From Tipula vernalis (Eukaryota; Arthropoda; Insecta; Diptera; Tipulidae), in the NCBI GenBank assembly GCA_958295665.1, contig OY282560.1, positions 47,616,333 through 47,680,332 on the forward strand: a DNA stretch of 64,000 nucleotides. The letters are read 5' to 3'. The notes beneath the pieces are model-generated. The model did no database searches and was not told where the DNA came from. It was given only the letters and a program-made list of their open reading frames with translations. Positions 56,571 to 64,000 of the stretch are shown in pieces. The translations under genes were made by a program, and so were the position numbers. Every line of letters begins with the position of its first letter. Within the stretch, counting starts at the first letter, position 1.

Positions 56571-56640
56571 AGGAGAAAGAATGTCAAACATGCAAGATAT
56601 CCGGGTACAAATACGGGAAGCGATGTACAATTCACCATTC

Positions 56641-57497
56641 ACTGGTTTGATCAATTGGAAAATAGTTTATAGAAAAACGTTTATTTATGGATAAATTCTC
56701 TTAAAATATTTTGGAGAAAAAGGAAATTAATATTTAATAACGCAAAGTACTGTAACACCCAAAATATATTTTGATTTAACAAATATGTAAACCCAAAAAA
56801 AAAATTTGGATTTTGCTGTGATAAATGAGTGCGTTCTATGCTATAAAATTGACATAAAAATCGTGATATTTTTTTTTCATTTTGGTCCGACCGAACAGAA
56901 GGATTGTGTGCTTTGAAAGCCTCATTTGTACATGCGGGTTGTACATTAACTTTAATTATATTAATCAATAATGAGGCTCTCTGTAATATTGTTACAAACT
57001 GGGCTTCTGAGCTTGTCTGGACTTTGCAATTAAAAACAGTGTGTACTTTTATGTCACTTGATTCGACTTTACTTTTATACACTCTAATATTTGCATTTAT
57101 TTTACTTATTTAAATCTGACCGCTTGTCACTGGTGGGGGCTATCGGCTATGACAACAGATTTATTTCATTTGTTACACGATTTAAAACCAAAAACTGTTT
57201 CCTGCTTGCCATCGGTCGTGTTTATATACCAATTTGATACTACTCTCGAAATTTCCTTTATTGCGTGTCATAAATCATCTTCATTCTTGTGTATTCTGTT
57301 TATGACACATAAGCATCTGGAAATATCGTTTATGGCTTGTCATAATCATCATCATTCATTATTGTCGACGGGCCGTGTGTATGTATTTGTGTTATTCATT
57401 TTATTCCTCATCACTAAACCAAGCCTTACTTTGTACAGCTATATCTTGGACGTTGGACGTTCTTGTTTTTACTAAATAATTGTAATAAAAACATGCG
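56641..57497. other. AT-rich spacer
   Basis: No supported gene. Short frames at 56681-57113 and 57149-57475 show no family and no consistent coding signal. A pair of related segments near 57240-57290 and 57310-57350 (GAAATTTCCTTTATTGCGTG and GAAATATCGTTTATGGCTTG) is a diverged local duplication. Confidence 0.4.
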
Positions 57498-57571
57498 CGC
57501 GCTAAGACGAGCATCGGAACTATCGACCTTTATATGTTCATACCAAGCGCCAACCGTCTAAGCTATCGATG
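57498..57571 (-). ncRNA. tRNA-like sequence (possible tRNA pseudogene or SINE head)
   Basis: On the minus strand TAGCTTAGACGG matches the tRNA A-box consensus at 11 of 12 positions, and a weaker B-box-like AGTTCCGATGC follows about 35 bp later. A T5 run lies just past the end (57487-57491 as A on the plus strand), as for RNA polymerase III. The acceptor arms do not pair well, so it is not a normal tRNA gene. A SINE head or decayed tRNA fits better. Confidence 0.35.
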
Positions 57572-59969
57572 GTTGATGAAATGGTAGAGATGGTTAAGAT
57601 GGTTACGATATTTGAGATGGTTGAAATGGTTAATATGGTTGAGCTGATTGAGATGGTTGAGATGATTGAGATGGTTGAGATGGTTGAGATGGTCGAGATG
57701 GTTGGAATGGTTATGATGGTTGAGATTGTTGAGCTGGTTGTGAATGATTGAGATGGTTGAGATTGCGAAAGTGGTTTACAGGGTTGAATTGGTTGAGATG
57801 GTTGAGATTATTGAGATGTTTGAGATGATTGAGTTAATTGAGATGGTTGAGGTGGATGAGATGGTTGAGGTAGTTCAGATGGTTGAGATTGTTGAGCTGA
57901 TTGAGATGGTTGAGATGATTCAGATGGTTAAGGTGGTTGGGATGATTGAGATGGTTGAGGTGGATGAGATGGTTGAGATAGTTCAGATGGTTGAGAGGGT
58001 TGAGATGATTGAGATGGTTGCGATGGTTGAGATGGTTGGGATGGTTGAGATAGTTGAGATGATTAAGATGGTTGAGATGGTTTTATTGGTTTACATGGTT
58101 GAGTTGGTTATGGTTGAGTTAGTTGTGATGGTTGAGACAAGTAAGATAGTTACGATGGTTAAGATGGTTGATGAAATGGTTGAGAAGGTTGAAAGTTAAG
58201 ATGGTTGATGAAATGGTTGAAATTTTTACGATATTGAGATGATTGAAATGGTTGATATGGTTGAACTGATTGAGATGGTTGAGATAATTGAGATGGTTGA
58301 GCTGGTCGAGATGGTTGGAATGGTTAAGATGGTTGAGATTGTTGAGCTGGACGGAATTGATTGAGATGGTTGAGATTGCGGAGATGATTTACATGGTTGA
58401 ATTGGTTGAGATGGTTGAGATGATTGAGATGGTTGAGGTGGTTGGGGTGGATGAGATGGTTGAGATAGTTCAGATGGTTGAGGTGGTTGAGATGATTGAG
58501 TTGGTTGAGATGGTTGCGATGGATGATTGAGATAGTTGAGATGATCGAGATGGTTGAAATGGTTGAGTTGGTTGAGGTGGTTGAGTTGGTTGAGTTGGTT
58601 GAGTTGGTTGTGATGGTTGAGACGTTTATGATTGTTGAGATAGTTATGATTGTTGATGAAATGGTTGAGATGATTGGGATGGTTGAGATGGTTACAATAC
58701 TCGAGATGGTTGAAATGATTGAGATGGTTGATATGATTGAGATGGTTGAGATGGTCGAGATGGTTGGAATGGTTAAGATGTTTGAGATTGTTGAGCTGGT
58801 TGGAAATGATTGAGATGGTTGAGATTGCGAAGTGGGTTTACAGGGTTGAATTGGTTGAGATGGTTGAGATTATTGAGATGTTTGAGATGATTGAGTTAAT
58901 TGAGATGGTTGAGGTGGATGAGTTGGTTGAGGTAGTTCAGATGGTTGAGATTGTTGAGCTGATTGAGATGGTTGAGATGATTCAGATGGTTAAGGTGGTT
59001 GGGATGATTGAGATGGTTGAGGTGGATGAGATGGTTGAGATAGTTCAGATGGTTGAGAGGGTTAAGATGATTGAGATGGTTGCGATGATTGAGATGGTTG
59101 AGATGGTTGGGATGGTTGAGATAGTTGAGATGATTAAGATGGTTGAGATGGTTTTATTGGTTTACATGGTTGAGTTGGTTATGGTTGAGTTAGTTGTGAT
59201 GGTTGAGACAGTTAAGATAGTTACGATGTTTAAGATGGTTGACGAAATGGTTGAGACGGTTACGACATTTGAGAAGGATGAAAGTTAAGATGGTTGATGA
59301 AATGGTTGAAATTTTTACGATATTGAGATGATTGAAATGGTTGATATGGTTGAACTGATTGAGATGGTTGAGATAATTGAGATGGTTCAGCTGGTCGAGA
59401 TGGTTGGAATGGTTAAGATGGTTGAGATTGTTGAGCTGGTCGGAATTGATTGAGATGGTTGAGATTGCGGAGATTGTTTACATGGTTGAATTGGTTGAGA
59501 TGGTTGAGATGATTGAGATGGTTGAGGTGGTTGAGGTGGATGAGATGGTTGAGATAGTTCAGATGGTTGAGGTGGTTGAGATGATTGAGTTGGTTGAGAT
59601 GGTTGCGATGGATGATTGAGATAGTTGAGATGATCGACATGGTTGAAATGGTTGAGTTGGTTGAGGTGGTTGAGTTGGTTGAGTTGGTTGAGTTGGTTGT
59701 GATGGTTGAGACGGTTATGATTGTTGAGATAGTTATGATTGTTGATGAAATGGTTGAGATGATTGGGATGGTTGAGATGGTTACAATACTCGAGATGGTT
59801 GAAATGATTGAGATGGTTGATATGATTGAGATGGTTGAGATGGTCGAGATGGTCGGGATGGTTGGAATGGTTAAGATGTTTGAGATTGTTGAGCTGGTTG
59901 GAAATGATTGAGCTGGTTGAGATTGCGAAGCTGGTTTACATGGTTGAATTGGTTGAGTTGGTTGAGATT
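57570..59969. repeat. 9-bp minisatellite (GAGATGGTT)n with a 1.1-kb higher-order period
   Basis: About 2.4 kb of imperfect 9-bp units (GAGATGGTT and variants such as GAGTTGGTT and GAGATGATT). Because the unit length is a multiple of three and most units lack stops, long MVEMVE-type frames appear by chance on both strands. Marker segments recur at distances of about 1070-1090 bp: the segment around TTGCGAAAGTGGTTTACAGG at 57760, 58827 and 59924, and the one around GATTGCGGAGAT at 58370 and 59460. So a large block was duplicated about twice after the 9-bp array had diverged. Confidence 0.95.
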
Positions 59970-60118
59970 CGGCCACAATCGTCACAATATTATTTGCGCT
60001 GACTTTTTAAAATTATAAACCATATAAATTGCCTCAAAATGAATTATAATTTACCCACAAACGAGGTAGTTTTAAATCACATTACACACAGAACTTTGCT
60101 CTTAAATGACAATCAAAC

Positions 60119-60742
60119 AAGAAACAAATGAAATTTAAAAAAAAGCCGGTTTTACAAAAATGCTTCATGAACGAAGGTTATTTCACGTATAAACGATGAT
60201 TTATGGTTATAGAGTGATTGAGATATGAATGATCAATGAAAAACTAGATTATGGCCAAATATTGGCTTTATGGTACAGTATTCGCTAGTGGGAAACCAAT
60301 ATTGTCACGATCTAATTGTTTATTTGGTTCAGGTGCCTCAAACGAATTGTAATTGATTTGATTAATTGATTTGTATTTGAACAATAATTGGTTCAATGAT
60401 CATGCAAAGTAATAGCGATAATTAGTCAGTCCAAGAATACTGACAACTGAATTCCTTTGGGACTATATAAGAGGGGTCTAACAAATGCTCGCAAAGAGGA
60501 AAGTTGGTTGGAAAAAAACCAAAACCTTGCTATCTCAAATTTATTTAATCTTCATCATTTTATAATTTTTCGATAGAGCCACCTTTCAAAAGCTCAAACA
60601 TATTGTAACAATACTTTAATTATTTAATTAAATTTATAAAACTAAAAATTTTATTATCAAAACATTTTTTACATGAAATGTCCTTGATTCATGTAGCAAT
60701 TTTGTAAAACCGGCCTTTGGTTTAGTTTTCATTTGCTTGTGT
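60119..60742. mobile_element. Inverted-repeat-bounded element, about 0.6 kb
   Basis: The left segment around GCCGGTTTTACAAAAATGC (60119-60200) and the inverse of the right segment around GCCGGTTTTACAAAATTGC (60665-60742) match over about 75 bp at roughly 75-80 percent. The interior has no ORF but holds a TATA-like CTATATAAGAGG at 60463. It looks like an old MITE or non-autonomous DNA transposon. Target duplication and precise ends are not certain. Confidence 0.6.
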
Positions 60743-60829
60743 TATGGTTTTATATTTACATGAATAAAACACACAAATTAACTTAATAAAATATTCTTAA
60801 AGAAACAGCTTTTTTATTATATTCTTCCT

Positions 60830-61430
60830 TGCCCTCACTCGTACAACTGAACTACAATCTCCATATGGAAAATTCATTATCATTAATACTGTTCCGTTTT
60901 TGCCTTATCACTCAAGGTTCGTATCACTGGATTGTGAATAATACAAAATCAATTAAATTTATCTCCAACGAATTTATTTATTTCACAAAATTTATTACAA
61001 CACAGTTTATCAATAAAAATTCACAAAATCACTTTAAATAATTTTTACACAATTTTACTATTCACTTATTATTTTTATTTCACACTACAACACTTTTTAA
61101 ATCACTTTTTAATTACTTTTTAATCTTCACACTGTCGCTTCCCAAATACTACTAATAATCTTGCAAGTTTACACTATCGCGTTCCAAATACTAATAATCC
61201 AATTCGATCTTGTTCGCCTTTTTATATACACAAACCAAACTTCTAGAAAGCTCATGACTTTTCCAGTTAGAATAGCGTAGAAACATTACGTAACAATTTT
61301 TATCATGGAAAATTCCATTTTAGTACAGTTAAACATTGAGCTATTCATTTAACTTCTTCTATTACACACTAGGTGTCACCGTCACAATATGGTAAATCTA
61401 ATATGGATATAGATTAGAATATTTTTCATA
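60830..61430 (-). repeat. Candidate 3' LTR of Gypsy D
   Basis: Downstream (minus strand) of the Gypsy D pol there is a polypurine AAAAAAGGGAAGATG at about 61434-61448, then TGTGACGGTGACA (61386 downward), a TATA-like TATATAAAAAGGCG (61214-61227) and AATAAA-like runs. These are LTR-like promoter and end signals, but no partner LTR is in the window and the borders are uncertain. Confidence 0.35.
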
Positions 61431-61796
61431 TAACATCTTCCCTTTTTTCATTAAAACTTATAAAATTCACTTTACGTACATAAGTATTTAAACGAAATGA
61501 TAATGAATTTACTTTAAAAAAATTAAATTAAAGAAACTATTACTAGTAAAGCTGATAATCACTCAAGTGACTTGGTAATTTTATGTTTCGTTTAGGACCA
61601 CCTGTTAATTGTTGTGTTTAACTGTGAATTGTTGAGCTATAATTTCAGGAGCCTATGGTATATTAAAAGAGTTACAGCTACTTCTGGTATCAAGTGTAGC
61701 TATATTTTGGTCGTCTTTATCCGTAGGATCCTCTTTCACAAATGGTTTGATATTAACGATATTGCGCCTGAATGTATAATCGTCTACATTTACCAA

Positions 61797-62613
61797 TTAA
61801 GAACGATCTTTGAGCTGTTGCTCAATAACTCCAAGTGACCATTCATTATCAATTTTCGGATGTACCTGAACCGCTACGGACTGCCCTATTTCCAATTCTG
61901 GAATACTTTTTGTTTTTCTATCAAAGTAAAATTTGCTTTTGCCATGCTGCGCTTTTATCTTTTCAGGAACATTGTCGATTATTTTTGGTAAGTATTGTTC
62001 ATTTACACGATGGAACACCAGTTCACGTTTTTCTTGAGAACAATCTCTGAACTGGATTTTAATTAATTTTTTTCGGGGAATTCCGCCAGCTTAACAAACA
62101 GTACCAAATATCTTGATGAGATTCCTCCGCTTTCTTTATTAGACTTTTAGCAATCTTTACTGCTACCTCTGCCTTTCCATTTACGACGAAACGTGTTCAA
62201 ATTCCCACGTCCTTTCGAAGTCTTTGAATTGTCTGTTGACAAAATTAGTACCGTTGTCAGTACAGACTCGCTGAGGAATTCCATGAGGATTAAAATTTCT
62301 TTTGCATTGTTCTGTTACAGCACCCGGTGTTAAATTTCTTAAAACCACAGTAACCAACCATATCCACAGTAACAAGCATATTATATGCTTTTCCTTTTAA
62401 TTTTGTCGCGAGCACATCCATTGATACATACTGGAATGGATATGTAGGAACTTCGTGCGATTGCATAGGTGGATTAGATTGTGAACTCGAATACTTCATA
62501 CAGATATCACACATTTGAACTTTTTCTTTTATTTCCGTTGACATATTCGGCCAGAAAATGTTATCCTTCGCCAACTTGATCGATAACTCGATTTGAGGAA
62601 TTAATTTTTGCAA
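61797..62613 (-). pseudogene. Gypsy D integrase
   Basis: The first frame (62613-62290) has FWPNMSTEIKEKVQMCDICM, the end of the zinc-binding region, and FQYVSMDVLATKLKGKAYNM with the first catalytic Asp. A second (62375-62181) has GIPQRVCTDNGTNFVNRQFK with the second Asp, and ends in the following FEHVSS stretch. The part holding the catalytic Glu is not readable. The C-terminal piece (62018-61797) contains AQHGKSKFYFDRKTKSIPEL and IGQSVAVQV. Several shifts show it is dead. Confidence 0.75.
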
Positions 62614-63162
62614 TGGTTTCTGTTTTTATGTTATCAATTCTTTCATCTGAGATTTTTAGTGATTCGACTAAATTAATTTTCCGAAATCTTTTGAAAACCT
62701 TGTTTTCAGCTACTTTACTTTAAAAACGTTTGACTGATTAATAAAATTAAAATCCTCTGGTACCTCTAATGATGCCCTAGATAATGTATCAGCAATCACG
62801 TTCTTTTTACCCTCGATAAATTTCAGTTGTATGTTGTAGCGCTGGAGTACCATACGCATTAACTGTGTTCGCTTTGGTGCTTTTAACAGTGGTTTATTGA
62901 TATTGATATGAGCGGTTTATGATCGGTCTTTATCAGAGTTGTTACATTGCTAACGATGAGCTAATCGAATCGTACACATGCAAACACTACATGATCACGC
63001 ATAATTTTTTTCCGCTGCTGTTAGCGTACGTGATGCATACGCGATTACTTGTTCATCCTGAAGAACAACAACTCCTAATCCTTCAAAATATTTTAGAGAT
63101 TTTGTATCGGCGACTAGCATTTTCAATTTTTGAAATTCATGTTCTTCTTCTTGCGTCCATTT

Positions 63163-63988
63163 TCATTCTGCCTTTTCGATTGTTAATTTTCGAAGAATGG
63201 AGCTTTCTGCGCTTAAATTTTTTATGTATCTTCCTAAATAGTTCAGCGTTCCTAGAAATCTTAGCAAATCCGACTTTTTTTTCGGCGATGGCATATTTTT
63301 TATTGCTGAAATTTTCGTTTCATCAGCTTTCAGACCTTTATTTGATAGCACATGTCCGAAAAATTTTACTTCTGAACAACAAAGGTTTAATTTCTTTTTG
63401 TTAAGTTTGCAATTATTCTCACGCAAACGTATTAGTAACTACTCCAATTTTACATTATAATCCATTATTGCTTCGGCTATAGTATCACCTATTCCGTAAA
63501 TTAATATGTCATCAGCTAGTATTTCAATACCCTTTAAGTCATGTACAATTTCATACATTTTCATGTGGAAAAGTTCCGGAGCCGATGATATGCCAAAAGG
63601 ACATCGCAACCATCTCATTCGTCCAAACGGAGTCCAAATGGTTGTTACCTTACTGCTCGCTTCTGACAATTTCAATTGCCAAACACCCTTAGTTGTATCG
63701 ACCGTGGAGAATAGTTTTGCTTAAGATTTCATCAATTGTTGTACTCTGACGATGAGTCCTTTTTATTGCGACATTTAGAGGTTTGGGATCTAGACAGATC
63801 CTAAATGAGTTCACTTTCTTAAAAAGTAATATATTACTAACCCACTTTGTGTTAGCTTTTTCAGGTGCGATTATACCCACTTTAATAAGTCCACCTAATT
63901 TGGCTTTTAACTTTGCTCGTAATGCCATGGGTATACGACGAGGAGACTTAATAACAGGCTTCACTGTTTCATCCACTTCTATTTCCAC
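63163..63988 (-). pseudogene. Gypsy D reverse transcriptase
   Basis: Three frames cover RT. The first (63988-63689) has the KxGIIxPE.....WVSN block, where KVGIIAPEKANTKWVSNILL is readable. The second (63675-63439) has TIWTPFGRMRWLRCPFGISS and the LADD catalytic box. The third (63426-63163) has KLNKKKLNLCCSEVKFFGHV. Breaks lie near 63680 and 63430. RT would make cDNA of the element, but this copy cannot give one protein. Confidence 0.8.
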
Positions 63989-64000
63989 TTCTCCTGCTAA

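Larger units (their letters stand above)
54330..56640 (+). pseudogene. Gypsy gag remnant, split by the hAT-type composite element
   Basis: An ATG at 54331 opens a frame starting MKKLVESLLQQMQLNNQKHQ, like the N-terminal coiled-coil region of many Gypsy gags. Shifts and stops follow. Just before the insertion a first zinc knuckle is readable (ending HRYC, then PFKE), and right after it the second one (CQTCKISGYKYGKRC, where Tyr stands for the usual His). The composite insertion at 54948-56570 cuts this knuckle region, and removing it with one AGGAGAAA gives a continuous frame. The remnant ends near 56640. Confidence 0.7.
61797..64000 (-). mobile_element. Gypsy D pol, degenerate (Mag-like)
   Basis: A minus-strand Gypsy pol enters from the right edge and decays along its length: RT N-terminus (63988-63689, with RRIPMALRAKLKAKLGGLIK and RICLDPKPLNVAI), RT palm (63675-63439, with FGISSAPELFHMKMYEIV and the catalytic LADDILIYG), the RT end (63426-63163, with VKFFGHVLSNKGLKADETKI and LLRFLGTLNYLGRYI), RNase H scraps (about 63100-62750) and integrase (62613-61797). 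Frame changes separate every piece. The gag and 5' LTR would lie beyond 64000. Confidence 0.82.

Noticed and set aside
57149..57475. A 108-codon plus-strand frame
   Set aside because: It has no family resemblance, and the region includes a diverged local duplication. It is probably chance.
57498..57571. A functional tRNA gene
   Set aside because: The acceptor stem does not pair and the B-box is weak; kept only as a tRNA-like or SINE-head candidate.
57569..59985. Several long frames with MVEMVE and ISTIST-type sequence on both strands
   Set aside because: They are artefacts of a 9-bp unit that lacks stops; the translation is a pure repeat without protein features.

Overview
This is a eukaryotic nuclear window, almost certainly from an insect. 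The evidence is spliced genes with GT-AG introns and metazoan orthologs (a ciliary transport gene, a CTD-binding gene and a THAP-domain gene), AT-rich spacers, and a transposon load typical of arthropods: R1-clade and LOA-like LINEs, BEL/Pao, several Gypsy lineages, copia, mariner and hAT/pogo-like MITEs. A dipteran is my best guess, but the sequence alone does not prove the order. Only three host-type coding genes are supported; nearly everything else is mobile or repetitive DNA.

Layout. 1-1340 is a decayed BEL/Pao pol fragment (minus strand). 1366-2276 is a near-perfect array of an 8-bp unit, directly followed by an R1-clade LINE (to about 6760, plus) whose ORF2 has lost a catalytic Asp. 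After a BEL scrap, 7040-12290 holds a minus-strand LOA-like LINE. A long inverted repeat (12338-12540) lies just beyond the 3' end of IFT172 (12842-18130, minus, two exons), the largest gene of the window.

19485-39000 reads as one old BEL/Pao element on the minus strand, split by three full Gypsy elements with clear target duplications: Gypsy A (19863-25273, itself split by a mariner at 23564-24831), Gypsy B (25608-30534) and Gypsy C (32889-37707, plus). A solo LTR and a pogo-like MITE also sit in the BEL element. 39434-42689 holds a head-to-head pair: a THAP plus DDE_4 protein (minus) that looks like a domesticated Harbinger transposase, and an RPRD1 ortholog (plus).

44300-47655 is a 5'-truncated copia element. 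47656-54262 is a plus-strand Gypsy pol remnant split by a MITE and by about 5.5 kb of non-coding DNA, which itself contains a 3.03-kb insertion with a 21-bp target duplication. 54330-56640 is a Gypsy gag remnant split by the most striking structure here: two hAT-type MITE copies bracketing a satellite array, inserted as one unit (8-bp AGGAGAAA on both sides). 57570-59969 is a 9-bp minisatellite with a roughly 1.1-kb higher-order period. The window closes with an inverted-repeat element and a degenerate Gypsy pol.

The host genes have no evident shared pathway: IFT172 builds cilia, RPRD1 acts on the RNA polymerase II C-terminal domain, and the THAP protein is a predicted DNA-binding protein. 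The transposon order gives a relative insertion history: BEL first, Gypsy B and C later, Gypsy A later still (LTRs nearly identical), and mariner after Gypsy A.
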